6,900 bases of DNA from JBGVMW01 sp045125095 (GCA_045125095.1 JBGVMW010000063.1:1-6900), one strand, 5' to 3'; counted from the stretch's first letter, positions 1 to 6,562 are shown. The notes: generated by a model not told the origin, from the sequence alone. Translations and numbers: made by a program.

Positions 1-52
1 AAACGTAGCGGACACTAAGGCTGTAAAATACACAGCCTTAGTGCCGACGTTT
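1..52. other. Long central hairpin of the repeat element
   Basis: A perfect 12-bp stem (13-24 with 32-43) closes a 7-nt loop, AAAATAC. The pairing continues outward: CGG (9-11) pairs with CCG (44-46) and AAACGT (1-6) with ACGTTT (47-52), leaving small bulges at 7-8 and 12. Transcripts leaving the gene that ends at 143 would run into this structure. No U-run follows it on either strand, so it is not a standard intrinsic terminator, although it could stall polymerase or protect the 3' end. The second copy (6833-6884) has the same fold with one A·A mismatch. Confidence 0.75.
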
Positions 53-144
53 TCAGAGGGTCACATATAGACTATGTAGCAAACAGCTATCTGTCACAAA
101 CAATTCTGACAATTCACTACCTTGTTGGCGTTTCGCAATTACCT
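1..144. repeat. Palindromic repeat element, copy A (partial, cut by window edge)
   Basis: This is the right-hand part of an element whose left and central part is seen at 6732-6900. Bases 1-68 match 6833-6900 in direct orientation with one mismatch (T39 versus A6871). Bases 58-144 match the reverse complement of 6732-6817. That inverted match includes a perfect 20-bp block (95-114 with 6762-6781), a perfect 15-bp block (65-79 with 6796-6810) and an outer block matching 11 of 14 (131-144 with 6732-6745). Joining the two copies gives an element of about 245 bp with terminal inverted repeats of about 87 bp around a central hairpin. No open reading frame fits inside, so it resembles a non-autonomous MITE-like or intergenic palindromic repeat. 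The outer limit near 144 is inferred from where the inverted match stops. Confidence 0.8.
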
Positions 145-1447
145 AATTCGGTATCATCTTTGCATTAGGATATATTTTTTTCATTCTTTCATCCGGGAAA
201 TGTGTATCAATCATTTCTTCTATCACATTTTTTGCGTCAATCCCGTCGTTTCTGGCGTCGTAACGTGAAAGTGCCATCACAGACACAAGAATATTTGCAA
301 GCATAAATACAATCGCTATCCAAGTGATGATTTTACCGGTTTTTACAGGTGCTTTTTCAATCCAGCCGGATATGACAGGATATAACCATTTTAACCAGAC
401 AACGGCTGCAATGCCCCAGAAAAAGCAGAACAGTAGATTAATTCGACCACCAAGATTAAAAGGTATCTTGCTATAATCCCAGAATACAGTTCCGAAAAAG
501 ATTTCTGTAAAGACACTGCAAAAATATTCATAGGCACCACCAAGAAAGGTTCCTAATACAAAGATAAACCAATCAGGACGATTTCTATATTTGTACAACA
601 ACATGGTAATACCGGCAATGGCCAGTCCCCATACAATACTGAATGGTCCCCATACAACACTACTCCGGCTCATCCAGTATCCCATGGAAAAACGACAAAA
701 TATGGTTTCAACAATGTCACCAATAAATGCACCCAGCAGAAACAACCATATGATTTTATAAAAGCTACAGCCTTCGGCAAACACATGTGATGTTTCTTTT
801 TCTACCCGCTCTGTGCGGAAGGTTGGATGGGCTTTATGGATTCGTCTTTCTACCAATGAAGTAATCAGGTATCCAAAACGCAAGGTAGCTTTCGTTATTC
901 TGTTATTTGCTTTGTTAATGGTTTTAAATTTATTATGCAATGGTGTAAGTGTCAAAACGGAACCTAATGCATCTACCATTAACAGCCCGAGTGCAATCCA
1001 GATTATGATAGCAATCGCATTGTCAGGAATACAATGCAACAACCGTAATAACAATGGGTTAATCCACGTTAATCCTACTACGCCTAAGATACCCCAAAGT
1101 ATGGAATATGGCAGACAAATATATCCATCTAAATTCCATTTTATAGTAGAATAGTCCCACCATTTGCCATGATGCGTCCATTCTAACAGGTGTCCTGCAA
1201 TCCATTCAATTAAGGATGAATATATCATGCAACCAAGAAAGAGAAACACATATTGCTCTTGTAACTCCCATAGGTTTAATGTCATAATCGTTGCCGAAAC
1301 ACCATAAACGATACAAAGCGGTCCTGATAAGATACCACGATTTACAAACTTTTTTTTCCTGATTGCAGCGTAAATTGTTTCGATTGTCCATCCGGCGAAA
1401 GAATAAATAAGGAAGAGCCAGACCAGCTCATAAAAGGTATAGTTCAT
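143..1447 (-). CDS. CmpB-type (PF06541-like) multi-pass membrane protein, two tandem domains
   Basis: The 434-residue integral membrane protein consists of two related halves. Half one (about residues 8-170) carries FAGWTIETIY, NRGILSGPLCIVYG, EWIAGHLLE and WDYSTIKWNLDGYICLPYS. Half two (about 230-395) repeats the pattern as FIGDIVETIF, SSVVWGPFSIVWG, EYFCSVFTE and WDYSKIPFNLGGRINLLF. A basic, hydrophilic linker (about 171-226) joins them. These motifs fit the family called 'putative ABC-transporter type IV' (CmpB, formerly DUF1113). That name rests on weak historical evidence; no ATPase gene lies nearby and the substrate is unknown. The ATG start follows AAAGGAG (1456-1462). The gene lies 122 bp after the VWA gene with no clear promoter or terminator between, so it is probably the last gene of that operon. 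Its TAG stop falls at the edge of repeat copy A. The family assignment is fairly sure and the function is not. Confidence 0.82.
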   Translation of the reverse strand: MNYTFYELVWLFLIYSFAGWTIETIYAAIRKKKFVNRGILSGPLCIVYGVSATIMTLNLWELQEQYVFLFLGCMIYSSLIEWIAGHLLEWTHHGKWWDYSTIKWNLDGYICLPYSILWGILGVVGLTWINPLLLRLLHCIPDNAIAIIIWIALGLLMVDALGSVLTLTPLHNKFKTINKANNRITKATLRFGYLITSLVERRIHKAHPTFRTERVEKETSHVFAEGCSFYKIIWLFLLGAFIGDIVETIFCRFSMGYWMSRSSVVWGPFSIVWGLAIAGITMLLYKYRNRPDWFIFVLGTFLGGAYEYFCSVFTEIFFGTVFWDYSKIPFNLGGRINLLFCFFWGIAAVVWLKWLYPVISGWIEKAPVKTGKIITWIAIVFMLANILVSVMALSRYDARNDGIDAKNVIEEMIDTHFPDERMKKIYPNAKMIPN

Positions 1448-1516
1448 ATTGCGTTCTCCTTTGTATGATAGTACGGTTCGTCAATAGTGTCAGAGGTACT
1501 CGATGAAAATACAGAA

Positions 1517-1552
1517 CGTGCCATCAGATAGAAAATCTATACTGAAAGCACG
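1517..1552 (-). other. Imperfect hairpin between the VWA and CmpB-type genes
   Basis: On the + strand, CGTGC (1517-1521), CAG (1525-1527) and ATAGA (1528-1532) pair with TCTAT, CTG and GCACG (1548-1552). The apical loop is AAA, and the CAT, A and AAA stretches form internal loops or bulges. No U-run follows on the minus strand, so it is not a convincing terminator. In an operon transcript it could be an attenuating, processing or stabilising structure. Confidence 0.4.
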
Positions 1553-1569
1553 CCACTGCGGAATCCGTA

Positions 1570-3264
1570 TTACATCTGTGCATTAAATAAGCTCTTTAAC
1601 TTATATACAATATCTTCACTATCGGCATTGATGGAAGATGCTTCGTTTACAGAAGATAAGGCTGCTAATTCATCGGTGTCAGCATCTTCACCATAACTGA
1701 TAGTATATACAGGGATATTGTTCTGCTGAAGCATATAACCGATGGAGTCTAAATCCCATCCTGTATTGGCACGGCCGTCACTTAATAAAAAGAGCATAAC
1801 CTTTGCATCCGGATGTTCTTCCTTTGCTTTTATCAACATATCGGCACCCACTGTTACTGCATCATAGCTTGCTGTTCCACCGACAGCAGTTAAATCTTCT
1901 ACTGCTCCCTGGAAATACGCACGCTGGTTCAAGTCAAACTGAGCAATTGGCAATTCAATATTTACCGTATCACTATAAGAAACAAGTCCAATATAGTTAT
2001 TTTCATTAATATATTGTGCACTGTTAATCAGTGACTGCTTTAACTGCTGAATTGGTTCTCCATCCATACTTCCGCTGACATCTGCAACAAATACCGCAAT
2101 GATATCCTTACCAGAGTCTTTGTTTTCTTTATACAGTCCCTGTGCACTAATCAACTGCGTTCCTGTAAAATCAGGAATGTCTGATGTATAGTCATCCATG
2201 CCATTGAAACCGTACTTCGTAGCTTTTTTCTGTGCGTTTTCTGTCTGGCAATATGCAACAAACATATCTAATGCCTGTTTCTTTTCTGCTGAAAGATTAC
2301 CGATGGCATATAATGGGTTATCATGTCTTACACCAAACGGAATGAATTCATAATCTCTTTTCAGTTCGGCAGAATTATAATAAATCTGATATTCCAATAC
2401 AAAGGCATCTAAAGAGCCATTTTCTGCTGCTTCGCTCATCTGTAAGGTGGTATACGACACAAATGGAACATTGCTTTGGAATTTTGTAAATCCGTCAATG
2501 GCTGTTGTACTTAAGACATCATTGTTATCATAAGCATATAAGCTGCACATTAAGAAGTTTAAACCGGTTGAACTTGAAAATGGATTTGTATAGCCCATTG
2601 CTAATTCATTTGCAGCAGTTGCTTCTACGATGGACTTGATATCAACTGTTCCATATTTTTCTTTAAGGGTATTCGCAACCTCTTTTTTCATGAGAATACC
2701 AGCCACATTTCCTAATAATCGTTCTGTATGTAATTCAACAGAAACGCCATTTGCGTCTAACATTTCACCCCAGAATTCATTGGATGGTGTGTATGCATCC
2801 GGTACATATTTTCCGGAGGTAATATAATCTACACCAAGTCCGGAGGAAACATTTCTTACAGAAACGCTTACGGAAGCACCGTTGATATCTGCGCCGGACT
2901 GGTTAAATTCTTCTGCCATTTCATTCAGCCAGCCATCAGCACCTGTGCCGGATTTTTCAGGTGAAGAAAAAATCTCAATATTAATCTGACCATTACCCGT
3001 TACGCTCAATGGATACTTGCTGATATCCGGTAATTCATCTGCTAAGTCTGAAGATGAGAGGTCTACCTGTGCTTTTCGAGGTGATGTCTGTGTGTAATCC
3101 ACTTTCTTTAAAAGCTGCTCGATAGAACGTCCCTCTTTGTATTTTCCGTCAGAATCCATGCCACTCTGTCGATTAAGTGTTGCCATCAGAGCGGCTGCTA
3201 TTATTACAATAAATGCAAAAATAGCAATAATCATAATTGTAACCTGCTTATTTCCTTTTTTCAT
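1570..3264 (-). CDS. Membrane-anchored or secreted solute-binding / von Willebrand factor A fusion protein
   Basis: The protein has 564 residues. A basic start (MKKGNK) and one hydrophobic helix (about 8-29) act as signal or anchor. No lipobox cysteine is present, and a signal-peptidase site is possible but weak, so it may stay anchored with the rest outside. A linker (30-92) leads into a type 2 periplasmic-binding-like domain (about 93-365; note GADGWLNEMAEEFN and TNPFSSSTG). A VWA domain follows (about 388-560) with an intact metal-ion-dependent adhesion site: DVSGSM (395-400, the DxSxS motif), T464 in GGTAS and D496 in LLSDGR. In known families the first domain type binds small ligands and the second mediates metal-dependent protein contacts. 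The ATG overlaps the upstream stop as TAATG behind AGGAGAGG (3269-3276), implying translational coupling to the 234-residue membrane protein. The domain calls are firm; ligand and partner are unknown. Confidence 0.85.
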   Translation of the reverse strand: MKKGNKQVTIMIIAIFAFIVIIAAALMATLNRQSGMDSDGKYKEGRSIEQLLKKVDYTQTSPRKAQVDLSSSDLADELPDISKYPLSVTGNGQINIEIFSSPEKSGTGADGWLNEMAEEFNQSGADINGASVSVSVRNVSSGLGVDYITSGKYVPDAYTPSNEFWGEMLDANGVSVELHTERLLGNVAGILMKKEVANTLKEKYGTVDIKSIVEATAANELAMGYTNPFSSSTGLNFLMCSLYAYDNNDVLSTTAIDGFTKFQSNVPFVSYTTLQMSEAAENGSLDAFVLEYQIYYNSAELKRDYEFIPFGVRHDNPLYAIGNLSAEKKQALDMFVAYCQTENAQKKATKYGFNGMDDYTSDIPDFTGTQLISAQGLYKENKDSGKDIIAVFVADVSGSMDGEPIQQLKQSLINSAQYINENNYIGLVSYSDTVNIELPIAQFDLNQRAYFQGAVEDLTAVGGTASYDAVTVGADMLIKAKEEHPDAKVMLFLLSDGRANTGWDLDSIGYMLQQNNIPVYTISYGEDADTDELAALSSVNEASSINADSEDIVYKLKSLFNAQM

Positions 3265-3968
3265 TATACCTCTCCTTCTTTGTATTTATCCAGTAAATCA
3301 TCGATTGTATCATCATCGTTTGATTCTCTGTCCACATTCATTTGCCGCAAAGCAGCGACTGTGTCCTGCAAGCGGGATAAATCTCCATCATCATCATCTT
3401 CGTTGATCTTGGTGATTTCTAAAATTAAATTCTCCATTTCGTTCATAATCTGTCCATTTTCCTTGTTGGTGCGCTCGATAAAACGAAATGTGTCATCTGC
3501 CTGCGGATTCATGTTATATCCGGTAATACTAAAATCAAATGTCCGGAGTCGGTTGGTGATTTTCTTTAAATTGCGTGTGATAGATTCTTCAATATCATCT
3601 GCTAGACTTTCATATCCTTCTAATTCAAAATCATCCAATATTTCTCGAAGAACTTCAATTCGCTCCTGAAACTTTGTCATCTGCTGCATAGTTCCATAGA
3701 GCATACTTTGGATCAGTCCTTTGGAATGTTTCTGATAAATTGCTAACTCCGAATACATATCTTCTGCAACTTCGTCTTGCTCCTTGCGCATCATAAGAAG
3801 ATTGAACAGTATCAACATCACTCCTAGTAATCCAATGAAAACATAAGAAATGAGTCTTCTTGTATCATTGAAGGACACTGGTGACAGGTCGAATACAAAA
3901 ATGCCAAGAATAGCAATCGATAATAATACCAGATTGCCGGTAATCGTCTTAATGACCTTTGAATTCAT
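3264..3968 (-). CDS. Two-helix membrane protein with acidic coiled cytoplasmic region (unknown function)
   Basis: I do not recognise the family of this 234-residue protein. Two hydrophobic segments (about 11-27 and 40-59) form a hairpin. Basic residues K4 and K7 before the first and R61-K62 after the second suggest that both ends are cytoplasmic. Residues 63-190 are charged and helical in character, with heptad-like stretches (about 95-145 and 165-190) that could form coiled coils. The tail is strongly acidic (EDDDDGD at 190-196, NDDDTIDD at 217-224). It is the first gene after the promoter at 4081-4109. Its ATG follows AAAGGA (3977-3982), and its stop overlaps the start of the VWA fusion gene by one base, so the two are probably made together and may form a complex. 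A scaffold or signalling partner is possible but inferred. It lacks motifs I would expect of XpaC or TelA proteins. Confidence 0.75.
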   Translation of the reverse strand: MNSKVIKTITGNLVLLSIAILGIFVFDLSPVSFNDTRRLISYVFIGLLGVMLILFNLLMMRKEQDEVAEDMYSELAIYQKHSKGLIQSMLYGTMQQMTKFQERIEVLREILDDFELEGYESLADDIEESITRNLKKITNRLRTFDFSITGYNMNPQADDTFRFIERTNKENGQIMNEMENLILEITKINEDDDDGDLSRLQDTVAALRQMNVDRESNDDDTIDDLLDKYKEGEV

Positions 3969-4024
3969 ATGTAACGTCCTTTCATTTAGAAATTAAACAT
4001 TTGTAACGATTCAATATAGTTTTT

Positions 4025-4083
4025 CATATGGACTATGTCGTATAGCACAGTTCTGTCTTAAATAGTTACAAACATTCTAAATT
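4025..4083. repeat. Possible decayed terminal repeat of the edge element
   Basis: Bases 4025-4040 match element bases 64-79 at 14 of 16 positions (CATAT.GACTATGT.G). The same order of landmarks follows at looser spacing: an ACAG..CTGTC mini-hairpin (element 83-95), then ACAAACA and an ATTCT..AATT-like end. The central hairpin is absent. It could be a solo, degenerate terminal repeat or chance similarity in AT-rich DNA. Confidence 0.3.
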
Positions 4084-4109
4084 ATAGCAGAATTTATGAT
4101 TTATTTCTA
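4081..4109 (-). promoter_or_regulatory. Sigma-A-type promoter with extended -10 for the three-gene operon
   Basis: On the minus strand a perfect TATAAT (4081-4086) is preceded by TGC, making an extended -10. The hexamer TAGAAA (4104-4109) sits 17 bp upstream and matches TTGACA at four of six positions. Transcription would start near 4074, giving a leader of about 105 nt before the ATG at 3968. The leader contains the sequence TTGTAACGATT (+ strand 4001-4011), which also occurs in the leader of the GTPase gene. Confidence 0.65.
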
Positions 4110-4170
4110 CCTATATTTAAAATAACTTGAATTATTCTGCGGAGTTTTACCGGATATCAATTTTCATCTC

Positions 4171-4290
4171 GCGCTAGTATAGAACAAAGCGTGCAAGCAC
4201 GCTCTCGCGAATCCAGCTAGTTATTATGCTTTGCACGCTTTGCCGCGCCGAATTTGGCACGCAGTGTACCTTCCTTTCAAATTCGTGCGC
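4171..4290. repeat. GC-rich palindromic island in the intergenic space
   Basis: This block is clearly richer in G and C than its surroundings and holds nested inverted repeats. AGCGTGC/GCACGCT (4188-4194 with 4197-4203) has a 2-nt loop. A 12-bp perfect match joins 4185-4196 with 4231-4242. GAATTTG/CAAATTC joins 4250-4256 with 4278-4284, flanked by GCGC on both sides. No coding frame is apparent. It resembles a small non-coding interspersed repeat or a structured RNA segment; copies elsewhere in the genome would decide. It shares CGCTCTCGC with the edge element (4200-4208 and 6817-6825). Confidence 0.5.
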
Positions 4291-4295
4291 ATCAG

Positions 4296-4366
4296 TTTTT
4301 ATATACTAGGAAATTTCATACATTACGTTATGCAACGGACTGGTGTAATTTCCTAGTATATAAAAA
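4296..4366. repeat. 20-bp perfect inverted repeat with a 31-nt spacer
   Basis: The arm at 4296-4315 (TTTTTATATACTAGGAAATT) is the exact reverse complement of 4347-4366. The spacer 4316-4346 contains a small CGTT/AACG stem (4326-4329 with 4334-4337). The right arm overlaps the U-run of the GTPase terminator, so in the minus-strand transcript terminator and long hairpin compete for the same bases. The core CTAGTATA also occurs at 4175-4182 beside the GC-rich island, which suggests the two blocks may belong to one repeat unit. Confidence 0.75.
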
Positions 4367-4398
4367 AGCCGATCCGAAATGGTTCGGACCAGCTTTTT
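4362..4398 (-). terminator. Intrinsic terminator after the EF-G-like gene (potentially bidirectional)
   Basis: The hairpin lies 7 bp after the GTPase stop codon. The minus-strand stem GGTCCGAA pairs with TTCGGATC (one G·U) around a 4-nt loop and extends through GC/GC into an A-run/U-run pair. The minus strand ends in six U residues and the plus strand in five, so either direction could terminate. This separates the GTPase gene from the downstream operon. Confidence 0.85.
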
Positions 4399-4405
4399 GT
4401 TGTAT

Positions 4406-6499
4406 TTAATCATTATCTTGATTTGCTGCAACCTTAGCGGCTCTTGCTTTTACTTCCGCATCCTGAATATCACTAGGTGCCTGCTCATATCTCACAAATT
4501 CATAGTTGTATTCGCCATATCCTCCTGTCATGGAGCGAAGGGCTGTGCAATAACCATACAGGCTCATCATTGGAATTTCTGCTTCTATAATCTGTTTGCC
4601 ACCACTAACTGGTGTCATACCCATGACACGCCCGCGTCTCTTATTCAAATCCCCCATAACATCACCAGTAAATTCATCTGGAACGGTTACCTTTAAGGAT
4701 GCAATCGGTTCAAGAAGAACGGGACCTGCTTCCATAAACCCTTTTTGGAATGCCTGCATGGAGGCTTTCTTAAATGCCATTTCTGAAGAATCTACAGAAT
4801 GGTAGGAACCATCGTACAGAGTTCCCTTTACGCCTACTACCGGATAGGCGGCAAGAGGTCCTCTCTGGACACTTTCCTGCATACCTTTTTCTACTGCAGG
4901 GAAGAAGTTCTTAGGAACGGTTCCGCCGACAACTTCCTGTTCAAATACATATGGAGTTTCCGTATCTCCAGAAGGTGCAAAACGCATTTTTACATGACCA
5001 TACTGTCCATGACCGCCGGACTGTTTTTTGTATTTTGCTTCCACATCAGATGTTTTCTTAATGGTTTCACGGAAGGCGATCTTTGGCTTAGAAAGTTCGA
5101 TTTCTACTTTGTATTCATTTAACAGACGGCTGCATACGATTTCTAAGTGTTGGTCACCCATTCCATAGAGTAACATCTGTCCATTCTCTGTGTCATTTAC
5201 AGATTTCAGAGTTAAATCCTCATGCATCATTTTTTGTAAGGATTGTGCTGCCTTATCAATTTCTGCTTTGTTCTTAACCTTATATCTCATATAGGTATAT
5301 GGCACAGATAGTTCAGTTTTACCATATTGGATGGTGGTTGCTTTGGTTGACAAGGTATTACCGGTTCTGGCTGCTGTAAGCTTCGCAATGGCACCGATAT
5401 CGCCGGCATGAAGTTCTGGCACTTCAATAGGCTTATTGCCACGAAGAACATAAAGTTTTCCTAACTTTTCTTCGATATCCTTATCTTTGTTGTATATCAT
5501 ATCTTCTGCTTTCAATACGCCGGAACATACTTTAATCAAAGAATACTTTCCGATAAATGGATCAACCAGTGTCTTAAATATATAGGCAGACTTTGCTTTT
5601 GAGAAGTCATAATTTGCTTCAAAAATCTCATTTGTCTTTAAGTTCACACCAGCAATTTCTTTATTTTCAGGGCTTGGCATGTATTTTACAATATCATCTA
5701 ATAATGTATAGATACCTTGGCATAATACATTGGAACCCATGGAAATTGGTACGATGCTTCCATCATTTATATTGGTGCGAAGTGCAGAACGAATTTCTGC
5801 TTCGGAAAATGTATCACCGTTGAAATAACGCTCCATCATTTCTTCACTTGTTTCTGCAACTGCTTCCATCAAGGTATCACGGCAAATTTCCAAATTCGCC
5901 TTGCTATACTCCGGAATGTCACATGGTTCCACATCTGTTCCCACCCAACGGTTACCAGTCTGGCTGATAACATTAATGTAGCCGACAAACTTTTCATTCT
6001 CTCTGATTGGCAGGTGGAATGGTGCGATTTTCTTGCCGTATAATGTGGTAAGGTCTTCCACTACCTGACGGTAGGAGGCATTGTCAATGTCCATATTGGT
6101 AACGAAGAACATGCGTGGTAACTTATATTTTTCACATAATTCCCATGCCTTCTTTGTTCCAACTTCAATGCCGGCTTTTCCATTTACAACGATAATAGCT
6201 GCATCTGCTGCAGATACTGCTTCTTCTACTTCTCCAACAAAGTCAAAATATCCCGGTGCATCAAGAATATTTATTTTAACATCTTCCCATTCTATTGGTA
6301 TTAAGGAAGTGCTGATGGAAAACTGTCGTTTCTGCTCCTCTTTGCCAAAATCGCTGATTGTATTTTTGTCAGCTATTTTCCCCATTCTGGTAACTAGACC
6401 TCCAAGATATGCCATAGCTTCTGCTAAACTGGTTTTGCCACAGCCTCCATGACCTAAAAGAACAATGTTGCGAATTTTGTCTGTTGTGTAAACCTTCAT
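4406..6499 (-). CDS. EF-G-like translational GTPase (paralogue of elongation factor G)
   Basis: The 697 residues match full EF-G length and domain order. The G domain has P-loop GHGGCGKT (16-23), a switch I region ending KRQFSISTS (57-65), DAPGYFDF (80-87), TNMD (134-137) where EF-G has NKMD, and GSN (255-257). Domain II is about 300-390 and domain III about 397-475, with GMGDQHLEI (446-454). Domain IV is about 476-600 with the intact decoding-tip loop QSGGHGQYGHV (493-503), and domain V is about 601-675. Tyr84 replaces the catalytic histidine of switch II, as in the EF-G2/EF-G-like group. Such genes are often labelled fusA or fusA2, but this is probably not the housekeeping EF-G, which usually sits with rpsL and rpsG. 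It should bind ribosomes; its role in translocation, recycling or stress is unknown. The ATG follows AGGAGGGG (6507-6514), 7 nt away. It has its own promoter and terminator. Confidence 0.93.
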   Translation of the reverse strand: MKVYTTDKIRNIVLLGHGGCGKTSLAEAMAYLGGLVTRMGKIADKNTISDFGKEEQKRQFSISTSLIPIEWEDVKINILDAPGYFDFVGEVEEAVSAADAAIIVVNGKAGIEVGTKKAWELCEKYKLPRMFFVTNMDIDNASYRQVVEDLTTLYGKKIAPFHLPIRENEKFVGYINVISQTGNRWVGTDVEPCDIPEYSKANLEICRDTLMEAVAETSEEMMERYFNGDTFSEAEIRSALRTNINDGSIVPISMGSNVLCQGIYTLLDDIVKYMPSPENKEIAGVNLKTNEIFEANYDFSKAKSAYIFKTLVDPFIGKYSLIKVCSGVLKAEDMIYNKDKDIEEKLGKLYVLRGNKPIEVPELHAGDIGAIAKLTAARTGNTLSTKATTIQYGKTELSVPYTYMRYKVKNKAEIDKAAQSLQKMMHEDLTLKSVNDTENGQMLLYGMGDQHLEIVCSRLLNEYKVEIELSKPKIAFRETIKKTSDVEAKYKKQSGGHGQYGHVKMRFAPSGDTETPYVFEQEVVGGTVPKNFFPAVEKGMQESVQRGPLAAYPVVGVKGTLYDGSYHSVDSSEMAFKKASMQAFQKGFMEAGPVLLEPIASLKVTVPDEFTGDVMGDLNKRRGRVMGMTPVSGGKQIIEAEIPMMSLYGYCTALRSMTGGYGEYNYEFVRYEQAPSDIQDAEVKARAAKVAANQDND

Positions 6500-6542
6500 A
6501 GTAATACCCCTCCTGTGTGTTTTATACCCTCATAACAAATTG

Positions 6543-6562
6543 TAACGATTTCATGTTCGTTA
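6543..6562 (-). promoter_or_regulatory. Small hairpin in the leader of the EF-G-like gene
   Basis: TAACGA (6543-6548) pairs with TCGTTA (6557-6562) across an 8-nt loop, 43-64 nt upstream of the start codon. The left arm lies inside TTGTAACGATT (6540-6550), the sequence shared with the other operon's leader. It does not cover the ribosome binding site, so a regulatory role is only a suggestion. Confidence 0.35.

Noticed and set aside
13..43. Hairpin as the intrinsic terminator of the CmpB-type gene
   Set aside because: No U-run follows on the minus strand in either copy, so it does not meet the usual form.
813..1154. Plus-strand reading frame of 113 codons
   Set aside because: It lies wholly inside the CmpB-type gene on the opposite strand, has no ribosome binding site and no recognisable protein features.
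3280..3669. Plus-strand reading frame of 129 codons, serine-rich
   Set aside because: It is the antisense of an acidic coiled region; the serine-rich composition is the expected shadow of Asp/Glu codons on the other strand.
3264..3968. XpaC or TelA-type tellurite-associated protein
   Set aside because: The N-terminal hairpin topology is suggestive of XpaC, but the motifs I would expect of those families are not seen.
4171..4366. CRISPR array or riboswitch
   Set aside because: There are no regularly spaced direct repeats. The segment lies after a terminator and upstream of the predicted promoter at 4081-4109, so it would not be in the operon's leader.
6081..6452. Plus-strand reading frame of 123 codons
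   Set aside because: It is antisense to the GTP-binding domain, whose motifs are clear on the minus strand.
4406..6499. Tetracycline ribosomal protection protein (TetM/TetO type)
   Set aside because: The G-domain motifs (DAPGYFDF, TNMD) and the domain IV loop QSGGHGQYG fit the EF-G-like group, not TetM.
6522..6554. Ten-codon leader peptide in the GTPase leader
   Set aside because: The ATG has no ribosome binding site, and the peptide shows no regulatory residue pattern.
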